A stretch of DNA of 64,000 bases from Kutzneria chonburiensis (GTDB taxonomy: Bacteria > Actinomycetota > Actinomycetes > Mycobacteriales > Pseudonocardiaceae), in contig NZ_CP097263.1 of assembly GCF_028622115.1 (NCBI RefSeq), positions 310,001 to 374,000 on the forward strand, written 5' to 3'. The position numbers were made by a program, and so were the translations under genes. The stretch's first letter is position 1; the number at the start of each line of letters is the position of its first letter. The notes below the pieces were generated by a model. It saw nothing but the letters and a program-made list of their open reading frames with translations. It had not been told where the DNA came from and did not search any database. Shown here in pieces: positions 29,075 to 39,765 of the stretch.

Positions 29075-32000
29075 TGCCGAAGAGGACTGATATCGAGCAC
29101 GTCCTGGTGATCGGCTCCGGACCGATCGTGATCGGCCAGGCCTGCGAGTTCGACTACTCCGGCACCCAGGCGTGCCGGGTGCTGCGCGACGAGGGCCTGC
29201 GCGTCAGCCTGGTCAACTCCAACCCGGCCACGATCATGACCGACCCGGAGTTCGCCGACGCCACCTACATCGAGCCGATCACGCCCGAGTTCGTGGAGAA
29301 GGTGATCGCCGAGGAGTTGGCGCTCGGCCACCCGATCCAGGCCGTGCTGGCCACCCTCGGCGGGCAGACCGCGCTCAACACCGCCGTCGCCCTGCACGAG
29401 CGTGGCGTGCTGGAGAAGTACAACGTCGAGCTGATCGGCGCGGACATCGGCGCCATCCAGCGCGGCGAGGACCGCCAGCTGTTCAAGGACATCTGCGCCT
29501 CCGTCGGCGCCGAGACCCCGCGCAGCCGGGTCTGCAAGACCATGGACGAGGTCCGCTCCACGGTGGCCGAGTTGGGTCTGCCGGTGGTCATCCGGCCGTC
29601 GTTCACCATGGGCGGCCTGGGTTCGGGCATGGCCCACACCCCGGACGAGCTGGAGCGGCTGGCCACGGTCGGCCTCGACGAGTCGCCGGTGACCGAGGTG
29701 CTGATCGAGGAGAGCGTGCTCGGCTGGAAGGAGTACGAGCTCGAGCTCATGCGGGACCGCAACGACAACGTCGTGGTCATCTGCTCGATCGAGAACATCG
29801 ACCCGATGGGCGTGCACACCGGTGACTCCGTGACGGTCGCGCCGGCCATGACGCTGACCGACCGCGAGTACCAGCACATGCGCGATGTCGGTATCGACGT
29901 GCTGCGCGCGGTCGGGGTGGAGACCGGCGGCTGCAACATCCAGTTCGCCATCCACCCGCGGACCGGACGCATGGTCGTCATCGAGATGAACCCGCGCGTG
30001 TCCCGGTCGTCCGCGCTGGCCTCCAAGGCGACCGGCTTCCCGATCGCCAAGATCGCCGCCCGGCTGGCCATCGGCTACACGCTGGACGAGATCCAGAACG
30101 ACATCACGAGCCGAGAAGATGGGCACAGTACCCCGGCCTCGTTCGAGCCGACCCTGGACTACGTGGTCGTGAAGGTGCCGCGGTTCGCGTTCGAGAAGTT
30201 CCCCGGCGCGGACCCGACGCTGACCACCACCATGAAGTCCGTCGGCGAGGCCATGTCCATCGGCCGCAACTTCTCCGAGGCGCTGAACAAGGCGCTGCGC
30301 TCGATGGAGACCAAGGATGCCGGGTTCTGGACCCGGCCCGATCCGGACGGCGTCACGCTGGAGGACACGCTCAAGGCGTTGGAGCGGGGCCACGACGGCC
30401 GGCTCTACACCGTGGAGCGGGCCTTGCGGCTCGGCGCGACCGTGGACCAGGTCCACGAGGCGTCCGGCATCGACCCGTGGTTCATCGACCAGATCCTCGC
30501 CCTCGGCGAACTCCGCGAGGAGATCGTCGCCGCGGCCGTGCTGGACGAGGCTCTGCTGCGGCGGGCCAAGCGGGCCGGTCTGTCCGACCGGCAGATCGCC
30601 GCGCTGCGGCCGGAGCTGGCCGGTGAGGACGGGGTCCGCACGCTGCGGCACCGCCTGAACGTGCGGCCGGTGTTCAAGACCGTCGACACCTGCGCCGCCG
30701 AGTTCGCCGCGTTGACGCCGTATCACTACTCGGCCTACGAGTCCGACCCCGCGGCGGAGACCGAGGTGCTGCCGCAGCCCGACAAGCCCAAGGTGCTGAT
30801 CCTGGGCTCCGGGCCGAACCGCATCGGGCAGGGCATCGAGTTCGACTACTCGTGTGTGCACGCGGCCATGGAGCTGCGGCGGGCCGGGTTCGAGACCGTG
30901 ATGGTCAACTGCAACCCGGAGACGGTGTCCACCGACTACGACACCTCCGACCGCCTCTACTTCGAGCCGTTGACGTTCGAGGACGTGCTGGAGGTCGTGC
31001 ACTCCGAGCGCGAGTCGGGCACGGTCGCCGGCGTGATCGTGCAGCTGGGCGGGCAGACGCCGCTGGGCTTGGCGCAGCGGCTGGCCGACGCGGGCGTGCC
31101 GGTCGTCGGCACCTCGCCCGAGGCCATCCACCTGGCCGAGGACCGCGGCGCGTTCGGCGAGGTGCTGACCGGCGCCGGGCTGCCGGCGCCGAAGTACGGC
31201 ACGGCGACGTCGTTCCCGCAGGCCAAGCGGATCGCCGACGAGATCGGCTACCCGGTGCTGGTCCGCCCCTCGTACGTGCTGGGCGGGCGCGGCATGGAGA
31301 TCGTCTACGACGAGACCACGCTGGCCGGCTACATCGCCCGCGCCACCGAGGTCTCGCCGGAGCACCCGGTGCTGGTCGACCGCTTCCTCGACGATGCCAT
31401 CGAGATCGATGTGGACGCGCTGTGCGACGGCGAGCAGGTCTACATCGGCGGGGTCATGGAGCACATCGAGGAGGCCGGTATCCACTCCGGGGACTCCTCG
31501 TGTGCGCTGCCGCCGATAACGCTGGGCCGTAGCGACCTGGAGGCGGTGCGCCGCTCGACCGAGGCCATCGCCCACGGCGTCGGAGTGCGTGGGCTGCTGA
31601 ATGTGCAGTACGCGCTCAAGGACGACGTGCTGTACGTGCTGGAGGCCAACCCCCGTGCCTCGCGCACGGTGCCGTTCGTGTCCAAGGCGACGGCGGTGCC
31701 GCTGGCCAAGGCGGCGGCCCGGATCGCGTTGGGCGCCACCATCGCCGAGCTGCGCGAGGAGGGCGTGCTGCCGGCTACCGGTGACGGCGCGGAGATGCCC
31801 GACGACTGCCCGGTCGCGGTCAAGGAGGCCGTGCTGCCGTTCCACCGGTTCCGCACGCCCGAGGGCCACGGCGTGGACTCGTTGCTGGGCCCGGAGATGA
31901 AGTCCACCGGCGAGGTGATGGGCATCGACTTCTCGTTCGGCAAGGCGTTCGCCAAGTCGCAGACCGCCTCGTACGGGTCGCTGCCGACCAAGGGCCGGGT

Positions 32001-32409
32001 GTTCGTGTCGGTGGCCAACCGGGACAAGCGGGCCATGGTGTTCCCGGTCAAGCGGCTGGCCGACCTGGGCTTCGAGATCCTCGCGACGACCGGCACCGCC
32101 GAGGTGCTGCGCCGCAACGGGGTGGCCTGCACCGTGGTGCGCAAGCACTTCGAGGGCGAGGGCAACATCGTGGAGAAGATCCTGGCCGGCGAGGTCGACA
32201 TGATCATGAACACGCCGTACGGCAACCACGGGCCGCGCGTGGACGGCTACGAGATCCGGACGGCGGCGGTGGCGCGGGACATTCCGTGCATCACCACCGT
32301 TTCCGGGGCTGCCGCGGCCGTACACGGCATCGAAGCCCTCATCCGGGGTGACATCGGCGTGCGCAGCCTCCAGGCGCTCCAGGCCGCGTTGAAGGGTGCG
32401 AACGCGTGA
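29074..32409 (+). CDS. carB: carbamoyl-phosphate synthase large chain
   Basis: A 1111-aa protein with two tandem ATP-grasp halves (first near [20 protein letters not shown], second near [20 protein letters not shown]) and a C-terminal MGS-type allosteric domain, where UMP and ornithine effectors act in the family. It makes carbamoyl phosphate for both pyrimidines and arginine. The stop overlaps a small frame leading to pyrF. Confidence 0.97.
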   Translation: MPKRTDIEHVLVIGSGPIVIGQACEFDYSGTQACRVLRDEGLRVSLVNSNPATIMTDPEFADATYIEPITPEFVEKVIAEELALGHPIQAVLATLGGQTALNTAVALHERGVLEKYNVELIGADIGAIQRGEDRQLFKDICASVGAETPRSRVCKTMDEVRSTVAELGLPVVIRPSFTMGGLGSGMAHTPDELERLATVGLDESPVTEVLIEESVLGWKEYELELMRDRNDNVVVICSIENIDPMGVHTGDSVTVAPAMTLTDREYQHMRDVGIDVLRAVGVETGGCNIQFAIHPRTGRMVVIEMNPRVSRSSALASKATGFPIAKIAARLAIGYTLDEIQNDITSREDGHSTPASFEPTLDYVVVKVPRFAFEKFPGADPTLTTTMKSVGEAMSIGRNFSEALNKALRSMETKDAGFWTRPDPDGVTLEDTLKALERGHDGRLYTVERALRLGATVDQVHEASGIDPWFIDQILALGELREEIVAAAVLDEALLRRAKRAGLSDRQIAALRPELAGEDGVRTLRHRLNVRPVFKTVDTCAAEFAALTPYHYSAYESDPAAETEVLPQPDKPKVLILGSGPNRIGQGIEFDYSCVHAAMELRRAGFETVMVNCNPETVSTDYDTSDRLYFEPLTFEDVLEVVHSERESGTVAGVIVQLGGQTPLGLAQRLADAGVPVVGTSPEAIHLAEDRGAFGEVLTGAGLPAPKYGTATSFPQAKRIADEIGYPVLVRPSYVLGGRGMEIVYDETTLAGYIARATEVSPEHPVLVDRFLDDAIEIDVDALCDGEQVYIGGVMEHIEEAGIHSGDSSCALPPITLGRSDLEAVRRSTEAIAHGVGVRGLLNVQYALKDDVLYVLEANPRASRTVPFVSKATAVPLAKAAARIALGATIAELREEGVLPATGDGAEMPDDCPVAVKEAVLPFHRFRTPEGHGVDSLLGPEMKSTGEVMGIDFSFGKAFAKSQTASYGSLPTKGRVFVSVANRDKRAMVFPVKRLADLGFEILATTGTAEVLRRNGVACTVVRKHFEGEGNIVEKILAGEVDMIMNTPYGNHGPRVDGYEIRTAAVARDIPCITTVSGAAAAVHGIEALIRGDIGVRSLQALQAALKGANA

Positions 32410-32477
32410 GCGAGCTTGCGAGCGAACCAATGGGCACAGTAGCGGCGCTCGCGCTGCCGACGAAGGAGGCGGCGTGA
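32406..32477 (+). CDS. 23-codon linker frame between carB and pyrF
   Basis: GTG 32406 overlaps the carB TGA (GTGA), and this frame's own TGA (32475-32477) overlaps the pyrF GTG, so ribosomes could pass from carB to pyrF with no gap. The product would be [20 protein letters not shown] plus three residues. The opening bases include a GCGAGC repeat resembling intergenic repeats of related genomes. It may be only a fortuitous open spacer; no family is recognised. Confidence 0.3.
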   Translation: MSELASEPMGTVAALALPTKEAA

Positions 32478-33337
32478 GCGAGTCTTTCGGTGTTCGGCTG
32501 GCGGCGAAGGTCGCCGCCAGCGGGCCGCTGGTGGCCGGCATCGACCCGCATCCCGGGCTGCTGGCCGACTGGGGCCTTTCCATCGATGCAAACGGCCTTG
32601 AGCGCTTCGCCCTGACCTGTGTCGAGGCGTTCGGGGCGGAAGTCGCCCTGGTGAAGCCTCAGGCCGCCTTTTTCGAGGCCTTCGGGTCCCGAGGGGTGGC
32701 CGTGCTGGAGCGGACCATCGCCGAGGCGCGGTCGGCCGGCGCGCTGGTCATCGTGGACGCCAAGCGGGGCGACATCGGGTCGACCATGGCCGCCTACGCG
32801 ACGGCGTTCCTGTCCGACGACTCGCCGTTGGCCGGCGACGCGCTGACCGTCTCGCCCTATCTCGGATTCGGATCTCTTGATCCGGCTTTGGAGCTCAGTG
32901 CGAAAACCGGTCGCGGACTTTTTGTGCTGGCCTTGACATCGAACAAGGAAGGCGCGTCCGTGCAAAGGGCCCGTACCGACACGGGTGTTTCCATCGCGCA
33001 GTCGATCGTCGATTCCGCCGCCGAGCGCAATCATGGGGCCGATCCGCTGGGCCATGTGGGTGTCGTCATCGGGGCCACGGTGGGCGAGACAACGTTGGAT
33101 CTGTCCCGACTCAACGGGGCCGTGCTCGCGCCCGGTCTTGGCGCCCAGGGCGGCACCGTCGCCGACCTGCGGCGACTTTTCGGCGGCATTTCCGGCCAGG
33201 TGCTGCCCAGTTCGTCACGGGATGTGCTGCGGCACGGGCCCGATGTGGCGGCGCTGCGCGCCGCCGCCGTCGCGACCAGGGAATCCGTCCGCGAGCTGGG
33301 CGAATCCACAGGCGCGGCAGGGCATTCCGTGAGTTGA
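32474..33337 (+). CDS. pyrF: orotidine 5'-phosphate decarboxylase
   Basis: A 287-aa decarboxylase of the longer actinobacterial subfamily, making UMP. The catalytic Lys/Asp cluster is in VIVDAKRGDIGSTM; GIDPHPGLLADWG and the phosphate-binding VLAPGLGAQGG are present. GTG 32474 follows AAGGAGG at 4-nt spacing. It closes the pyr operon before a hairpin. Confidence 0.95.
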   Translation: MSESFGVRLAAKVAASGPLVAGIDPHPGLLADWGLSIDANGLERFALTCVEAFGAEVALVKPQAAFFEAFGSRGVAVLERTIAEARSAGALVIVDAKRGDIGSTMAAYATAFLSDDSPLAGDALTVSPYLGFGSLDPALELSAKTGRGLFVLALTSNKEGASVQRARTDTGVSIAQSIVDSAAERNHGADPLGHVGVVIGATVGETTLDLSRLNGAVLAPGLGAQGGTVADLRRLFGGISGQVLPSSSRDVLRHGPDVAALRAAAVATRESVRELGESTGAAGHSVS

Positions 33338-33345
33338 TCTTGGAA

Positions 33346-33382
33346 CCCCGCTGGTCGTGCATAGCACACGGGGCCGGCGGGG
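33346..33382 (+). terminator. hairpin after pyrF
   Basis: CCCCGCTGG (33346-33354) pairs with CCGGCGGGG (33374-33382), including one G-U, and encloses a small GTGC-ATA-GCAC stem. It begins 9 nt past the pyrF stop. A second weak dyad lies at 33386-33403. Nothing else is recognised in 33404-33594 before the mihF ribosome binding site. Confidence 0.5.
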
Positions 33383-33604
33383 CACATCACCGGTGGCGGT
33401 GATCAGGCTGTCGGGGGTCCTTGGTAGTACTTCTTTCACGTCGTGACCGCCGCAATGGTCGAGATGCACCCGACCGGGTGGGGGAGTGTCACCGCATTGG
33501 TTGTGCGTTGTCACCACGGGGACCCACGTTGTACCGGGCGATGCTCGATCGGTACGGTCGCGACACCGATCCCACTGAAGAACACCCACACCACGGAGGA
33601 GATC

Positions 33605-33922
33605 GTGGCCCTTCCCCAGCTGACCGAGGAGCAGCGGGCCGCAGCGCTGGAGAAGGCGGCTGCCGCTCGTCGCGCCCGGGCCGAGCTCAAGGAGCGCCTC
33701 AAGCGTGGCGGCACGAACCTGAAGGACGTGCTGACCGCCGCCGACACCGACGAGGTCCTCGGCAAGATGAAGGTCTCCGCACTCCTGGAGTCCCTGCCCG
33801 GCGTCGGCAAGGTCCGGGCCGCCCAGATCATGGAGCGGCTCGAGATCGCGACCAGCCGCCGGCTGCGTGGTCTCGGCGACCGCCAGCGCAAGGCCCTGCT
33901 GACCGAGTTCGGCGGCGAGTGA
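33605..33922 (+). CDS. mihF: integration host factor, actinobacterial type
   Basis: A 105-aa nucleoid protein of the MihF/sIHF family, which binds duplex DNA and affects supercoiling and condensation. It has an N-terminal helix rich in Ala and Arg ([20 protein letters not shown]) and a helix-two-turn-helix segment [26 protein letters not shown] (33595-33600) is 4 nt before the GTG. It overlaps gmk by 4 bp in the conserved order mihF-gmk-rpoZ-coaBC-metK. Confidence 0.95.
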   Translation: MALPQLTEEQRAAALEKAAAARRARAELKERLKRGGTNLKDVLTAADTDEVLGKMKVSALLESLPGVGKVRAAQIMERLEIATSRRLRGLGDRQRKALLTEFGGE

Positions 33923-34533
33923 CCAAGAAGGACGAGATGGGGTCGGGCACCCGTGCCCGGCCCCGCCTCACCGTGCTCGCCGGCCCGTCCGGCGTCGGCA
34001 AGTCCAGCGTGCTCGACGAGCTGCGCACGTTGGGCACCGAGGTGTACTACAGCGTCTCGGTGACGACCCGGAAGCCGCGACCCGGCGAGGTGGACGGCGA
34101 GCACTACCACTTCGTCGACCGCGACGAGTACGACCGCATGGTCGCCGACGGCGAGCTGCTCGAGCACGCCGAATACGCGGGCAACTGCTACGGCACACCG
34201 CGCCGACCCGTCGAGGCCGCGCTGGAGCGGGGAACTCCAGCGATCCTCGAGATCGAGGTCCAGGGCGCCCGCCAGGTGCGGCGGGCCATGCCCGAGGCGC
34301 TGCTGGTGCTGCTCAAGCCGCCGACGTGGGAGGTCCTGGTGGCCCGGCTGACCGGCCGGGGCACCGAGGATCCGGCGGTCGTGGCGCACCGGCTCAAGGT
34401 GGCCGAGGAGGAGCTGGCCGCCGAAGGGGAGTTCGACGTGGTGCTTGTCAACTCCGATGTTCGTACCGTTGCCCGCCACTTGCTAACCTTGGTGGTCGGC
34501 TCGCCCACCGAGCGTGTGTCCAGCGAGCCGTGA
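33919..34533 (+). CDS. gmk: guanylate kinase
   Basis: A 204-aa kinase converting GMP to GDP. The P-loop GPSGVGKSS, the GMP-binding [18 protein letters not shown] and the VQGARQV segment are intact. GTG 33919 overlaps the mihF stop; ATG 33937, with AGAAGGA upstream, is an equally plausible start and would shorten it by six residues. Confidence 0.96.
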   Translation: MTKKDEMGSGTRARPRLTVLAGPSGVGKSSVLDELRTLGTEVYYSVSVTTRKPRPGEVDGEHYHFVDRDEYDRMVADGELLEHAEYAGNCYGTPRRPVEAALERGTPAILEIEVQGARQVRRAMPEALLVLLKPPTWEVLVARLTGRGTEDPAVVAHRLKVAEEELAAEGEFDVVLVNSDVRTVARHLLTLVVGSPTERVSSEP

Positions 34534-34553
34534 CTACCTCCAGGAGCGTTGTC

Positions 34554-34841
34554 TTGACCATCCCGAGCCACCTGTCCGCCATCGGCGAGCCCGTCAGCAC
34601 GCCTGAGGGCATCACCAACCCGCCGATCGACGACCTGCTGGAGCAGGTCAGCTCGAAGTACGCGCTGGTGATCTACTCGGCCAAGCGCGCGCGGCAGATC
34701 AACGACTACTACGCCCAGCTCGGCGAGGGCCTGCTCGAGTACGTCGGCCCGCTGGTCGAGCCGGGTCCGCGCGAGAAGCCGCTGTCGATCGCGCTGCGCG
34801 AGATCCACTCCGGCATGCTCGAGCACACCGAGGGCGAGTGA
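34554..34841 (+). CDS. rpoZ: RNA polymerase omega subunit
   Basis: A 95-aa omega subunit that aids RNA polymerase assembly. The start is a TTG at 34554 (product [14 protein letters not shown]...), chosen because AGGAG (34542-34546) is 7 nt upstream and the family N terminus aligns; no ATG or GTG fits. The conserved core is [20 protein letters not shown] followed by [11 protein letters not shown]. The stop overlaps coaBC (GTGA). Confidence 0.93.
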   Translation: MTIPSHLSAIGEPVSTPEGITNPPIDDLLEQVSSKYALVIYSAKRARQINDYYAQLGEGLLEYVGPLVEPGPREKPLSIALREIHSGMLEHTEGE

Positions 34842-36055
34842 CCTCTCCCCAGATCGTTCTGGGTGTGGGCGGCGGCATCGCCGCCTACAAGGCGTGTGAG
34901 GTGCTGCGCCGGCTGACCGAGTCCGGTCACCGGGTGCGCGTGGTGCCCACCGAGGCCGCGCTGAACTTCGTCGGCGCGGCCACCTTCGAGGCGCTGTCCG
35001 GTCAGCCGGTGGCCACCGGGGTGTTCACCGACGTCCCGGCGGTCCCGCACGTCAAGATCGGGCAGACCGCCGACCTGGTCGTGGTCGCCCCGGCCACCGC
35101 CGACCTGCTGGCCCGCGCCGCCCACGGCATGGCCGACGACCTGCTCACCGGCACGCTGCTCACCGCGCGCTGCCCGGTGCTGATGGTGCCGGCGATGCAC
35201 ACCGAGATGTGGGAGCACCCGGCCACCCAGGCCAACGTGGCCACGCTGCGCTCCCGCGGCGTGGTCGTGGCCGAGCCGGCCAGCGGCCGGCTGACCGGCA
35301 AGGACACCGGCAAGGGCCGGCTGCCCGAGCCGGTCGAGATCGTCGAGCTGGCCCGGCTGCTGCTGGCCGCCCCGACCGCGCTGCCGCGTGACCTGGAAGG
35401 CCGCCGCGTCGTCATCTCCGCCGGCGGCACCCGCGAGGCGCTCGACCCCGTCCGCTATCTGGGCAACCGGTCGTCGGGCAAGCAGGGTTACGCGCTGGCC
35501 CGGGTCGCCGCCCAGCGCGGTGCCGACGTCACGCTGGTCGCCGGGCACACCGCCGACCTGGCCGACCCGGCCGGCGTTCGCGTTGTCCGTATCGGCTCCG
35601 CGGTCGAACTGCGCGACGCCATGCACGCCGAGAGCCCTTCGGCCGATGCGGTGGTGATGGCCGCCGCCGTGGCCGACTTCCGGCCGCTGGGCCTGTCCCC
35701 GTCCAAGATCAAGAAGGGTGACCGGGAGCCGGCGCCGATCCGACTGGCGGTCAACCCGGACATCCTGGTCGAGCTGGTCAAGGCCCGTCCCAGTGGGCAG
35801 ATCGTGGTCGGCTTCGCCGCCGAGACCGGGGACGAGACCGGGGACGTGCTGCACCACGGCCGGGCCAAACTGGCCCGCAAGGGCGTCGACCTGCTGGTCG
35901 TCAATGCCGTCGGCGACGGGCTGGCCTTCGAGATGGAGGACAACGCCGGCTGGCTGCTGTCCGCCGAGGGTGACGAGCGTCCCATCCCGCACGGTTCCAA
36001 GGCGCGCCTGGCGGCCACACTGTGGGACGCCGTGGTTCCGTTGCTCGGGACTTGA
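34838..36055 (+). CDS. coaBC: bifunctional CoaBC (phosphopantothenoylcysteine synthase/decarboxylase)
   Basis: A 405-aa two-domain enzyme of coenzyme A synthesis. The N-terminal FMN-dependent decarboxylase has [12 protein letters not shown], the active-site His in PHVKIG and the PAMHTEMW loop, where many homologues have Asn for the His. The C-terminal CTP-dependent ligase has [20 protein letters not shown] and the [13 protein letters not shown] segment. GTG 34838 overlaps the rpoZ stop. Confidence 0.95.
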   Translation: MTSPQIVLGVGGGIAAYKACEVLRRLTESGHRVRVVPTEAALNFVGAATFEALSGQPVATGVFTDVPAVPHVKIGQTADLVVVAPATADLLARAAHGMADDLLTGTLLTARCPVLMVPAMHTEMWEHPATQANVATLRSRGVVVAEPASGRLTGKDTGKGRLPEPVEIVELARLLLAAPTALPRDLEGRRVVISAGGTREALDPVRYLGNRSSGKQGYALARVAAQRGADVTLVAGHTADLADPAGVRVVRIGSAVELRDAMHAESPSADAVVMAAAVADFRPLGLSPSKIKKGDREPAPIRLAVNPDILVELVKARPSGQIVVGFAAETGDETGDVLHHGRAKLARKGVDLLVVNAVGDGLAFEMEDNAGWLLSAEGDERPIPHGSKARLAATLWDAVVPLLGT

Positions 36056-36082
36056 GTCGGCCACGACGTCACGCCCGATAAT
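36052..36082 (+). promoter_or_regulatory. candidate metK promoter
   Basis: TTGAGT (36052-36057), a 19-bp spacer and GATAAT (36077-36082) form the best sigma-A-type promoter match in the 99-bp gap before metK. No SAM riboswitch structure is recognised in the leader. Confidence 0.4.
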
Positions 36083-36154
36083 GTTGTGGCGATAGAGAGC
36101 CTGATCGAGCAGCCCACCTGGCGCCGCCAAGTGAAATACCTGTGAGGAGTTGTC

Positions 36155-37353
<1,199 letters not shown>

Positions 37354-37357
<4 letters not shown>

Positions 37358-38042
37358 GTTCACCCCTTCCCGACGAAGCCGCCCGTGACCTCTACGGGCG
37401 GCTTCGCCGTTTCCTGCCCGGCCCGCTCTTGGACGTCGGCTGCGGCGTAGGCACCGTCGCCGCCCAACTCGGCGGCCCTCTCGTCTTGCTCGACGCCGTC
37501 GACCTGCGCGGCCCCGACGCACCCGCGGCACCCTTCCTCCGCGCCGACGCTTGCGCCCTACCCTTCGCCGACGGATCTTTCGCCGGCGTGCACCTCGCCC
37601 GGGTCCTGCACCACGTCTCCGATTGGCGGCTCGCCCTGCTCGAGGCCCAGCGCGTGGTCCGCCCCGGCGGCTCCGTCGCCGTGACCCTCGGCGGCCGCAT
37701 GTTCGCCTCCGAGCTGTCCCGCTCCGCGACGCCGTCTTCTCCGAGGGCCAGCGCCTCGGCCTGCACGGTGCCCATCACGTCCACGGCCCCTCCGGCTACG
37801 AGGACGTCGATTCGATCCTCGGCCCCGGCGAGCCCGTCGAGGTGCGGTTCCCACAGCTCGACACCCCGCGCCAGGTCGTCTTCGACGCGGCGAGTCACCC
37901 GTATGCTTGGCTCCCCGGCCAGGACCTGTCGCCGCTACAGGCGATAGCCTCCCAGGTGCTGGCGAGGTCCGGGTTCGAGCCGGACGTGCCGGTCGTGCAC
38001 GAGCGGGTCATCTCGTATCGCGTGTACCGCAAGGGGGAATGA
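37354..38042 (+). pseudogene. class I SAM methyltransferase, frameshifted
   Basis: GTG 37354 overlaps the metK stop (GTGA) and opens a methyltransferase with motif I LLDVGCGVGTVA, an acidic VLLDAVDL strand and LPFADGSFAGVHLARVLHHV. Around 37720-37722 the sense switches to another frame: after FASELSR the continuation LRDAVFSEGQRLGLHGAHH and the end SYRVYRKGE lie in the frame one base earlier, as though one base were missing after CG at 37720-37721. Both halves are of good coding quality and together would give about 230 aa, so the gene was recently intact or the base is a sequencing error. Confidence 0.75.
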
Positions 38043-38045
38043 CCG

Positions 38046-38333
38046 ATGCCGGACGACCCGGCCCCGAACGACGCGCCGACACCGCCGCAGGGCGTGCCGG
38101 TGCCGCCCTACAGCCCGCCGTCGCCATGGCAACAGCAGCCGGAGAGCTCTCCGACGCCTTACTACCCGACGTCGCAGCCCGCCAGCCCGCAACAGCCGTC
38201 GCCCCAGCAGCGGCCGGAGGGCAGCCCGGGCGGCTGGAGCGGTCCGCCCAGCTACCTCGACACGCCGGCGCCGCCCGCACCTGTGGTGAACCGGGCCGAC
38301 CTCGACAAGCCTCCCGCGGATTTCGACGGCTGA
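38046..38333 (+). CDS. Pro/Gln-rich low-complexity protein
   Basis: A 95-aa protein composed mainly of Pro, Gln and Ser (VPVPPYSPPSPWQQQPESS), with a charged C terminus ending KPPADFDG. ATG 38046 lies 3 nt after the methyltransferase end, and its stop overlaps the next ATG (TGATG). It is intrinsically disordered by composition and may be a cytoplasmic partner or tail of the following membrane protein. No family is recognised. Confidence 0.6.
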   Translation: MPDDPAPNDAPTPPQGVPVPPYSPPSPWQQQPESSPTPYYPTSQPASPQQPSPQQRPEGSPGGWSGPPSYLDTPAPPAPVVNRADLDKPPADFDG

Positions 38334-39049
38334 TGGTTCCCAGCACCTGGCTCACAGTCGTCCTGTTCCTGCTGCTGGTCTCGCCCGGCCTGCTGTTCGA
38401 CCTGCTGGCGGTGCGCCGCCGCACCGGGGCGGTGGAGTCGGCGTTCCACGAGACCAGCCGGATCGTGCTGGCCAGCCTCGGGTTCACGGCGCTGGCCGTG
38501 GCCGTGCTGGCGGTGGTCGCGGCGCTGTTCCCGGGACTGCTGCCCGATCCGAAAGGTCTGCTGGATCCGGACGGCCGCTACGCCGCCGACCACTGGCCGG
38601 CGGTGATCGGCGCGCTGGCGGCGGAGTCGGTGCTGGCCCACGCGGCGGCGCTGCTGACGCACGGGATCCTGGTCCGCCGCGGTGGGGCGACGATCCGGCC
38701 GATGAGTGCCTGGACGGCGTTGTTCCGGCGGGATCGGCCCAAGGGCCACCGGCCGTACGTTCGGCTGCGGCTGACCGGCGGCATCGTGTACACGGGAACG
38801 GTCGTGAGCTTCACGTCCGACCTGCCGCTGGCCGACCGGGAGCTGGTGCTTGGGCCGCCGCTGTACAGCAAGACGGGGGACCGGCAGCTGTCCCCGCTGC
38901 CGCCGGACTACACGCGGGTGGTGATCCGCGGCGCGATGATCGAGACGATGGCGGTGGAGTACCGGCCGTCATACGACGGCGAGCCGGATGCGATAGGTCC
39001 ACCACCAGGTGCGGGGGTGGGGGATACGGCGCTCGGCGACCTCGCGTAG
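38333..39049 (+). CDS. DUF6338 family membrane protein
   Basis: A 238-aa protein with an N-terminal membrane helix (WLTVVLFLLLVSPGLLFDLL), the family segment FHETSRIVLASLGFTALAV, a third hydrophobic region and a C-terminal beta-rich cytoplasmic domain (RPYVRLRLTGGIVYTGTVVS). It resembles DUF6338 proteins, whose role is unknown. Its last 81 bp overlap, tail to tail, the minus-strand methyltransferase gene. Confidence 0.7.
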   Translation: MVPSTWLTVVLFLLLVSPGLLFDLLAVRRRTGAVESAFHETSRIVLASLGFTALAVAVLAVVAALFPGLLPDPKGLLDPDGRYAADHWPAVIGALAAESVLAHAAALLTHGILVRRGGATIRPMSAWTALFRRDRPKGHRPYVRLRLTGGIVYTGTVVSFTSDLPLADRELVLGPPLYSKTGDRQLSPLPPDYTRVVIRGAMIETMAVEYRPSYDGEPDAIGPPPGAGVGDTALGDLA

Positions 39050-39724
39050 CCGGGTGAGGCCGATCTCGTCCTCGGTGAGGCCGCGGTCGAGGAGGGCGAC
39101 GACGCCGCCCTGGCTGCGCAGGATGTCGACGAAGCGGGCGGCGTCGCCGGTGTCGGTGGCGTGCAGGGCGAGCTCGGAGACGTGGCGGAACAGGCCGGAC
39201 TCGCGCAGGCGGGCCACATGGTCGGCCTTGGTGGCATAGGCGGGACGAACGCCGTGCCGCACCTCGAGCACCCGGTAGTGAGCCTCGACGGAACGGTAGG
39301 TGTCGTCGCACTCGGGGTCGACGGTGGGCGGCCAGTCGCAGTCGAACGCGGCGAACACGCCACCGGGGCGCAGGATGCGGGCGATCTCGGGGAAGGTGCG
39401 CTCGGGATCGAACCAGTGCAGGGCCTGGCCGGCGGTGACGATGTCGGCGCAGGCGTCGGGCAGACCGGTGGCCTCGGCGGTTCCCTCGACGACCCGGACA
39501 CCCCGAGCGGCGGCGACGGCGCGCATGCCGGGGTCCGGCTCGACGCCGAGGGCGTCCGGCCACAGCACGGTGGACAGTCCGGTTCCGGCGCCGAGGTCGA
39601 CGACATCGGGCTCGGCCTTCCCGGACCACTGGGTGAGCAGCGGGACGAGCTCGGCCGGCGGCTGCGGCCGAACGCGGTCGTACTCCTCGGCGAAGCCGCC
39701 GAAGCGGGCGGTGGCGTCCGTCAT
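38969..39724 (-). CDS. class I SAM-dependent methyltransferase
   Basis: A 251-aa protein with motif I VVDLGAGTGLST, ALGVEPDPGM as motif II, and IVTAGQALHWFDPERTFPEIARILRPGG, typical of the Methyltransf_11 (UbiE-like) group. ATG 39724 has no evident ribosome binding site. A direct repeat CCGTAC-GT-CCGTAC and a TACTGT lie just upstream on the minus strand. The substrate is unknown. The 3' end overlaps the DUF6338 gene by 81 bp. Confidence 0.85.
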   Translation of the reverse strand: MTDATARFGGFAEEYDRVRPQPPAELVPLLTQWSGKAEPDVVDLGAGTGLSTVLWPDALGVEPDPGMRAVAAARGVRVVEGTAEATGLPDACADIVTAGQALHWFDPERTFPEIARILRPGGVFAAFDCDWPPTVDPECDDTYRSVEAHYRVLEVRHGVRPAYATKADHVARLRESGLFRHVSELALHATDTGDAARFVDILRSQGGVVALLDRGLTEDEIGLTRLREVAERRIPHPRTWWWTYRIRLAVV

Positions 39725-39765
39725 GCCGGGCAGGCTAACAGTACGGACGTACGGTTTGCTAGCGG

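Noticed and set aside
28924-32583. Open frame of 1219 codons on the minus strand
   Set aside because: It is antisense to carB and has shadow-frame composition.
32474-33604. tRNA gene in the gap before mihF
   Set aside because: The dyads at 33346-33403 do not form a cloverleaf, and no T-loop consensus is present.
36056-36154. SAM riboswitch before metK
   Set aside because: The 99-bp leader shows no recognisable SAM-I, SAM-II or SAM-IV architecture by eye.
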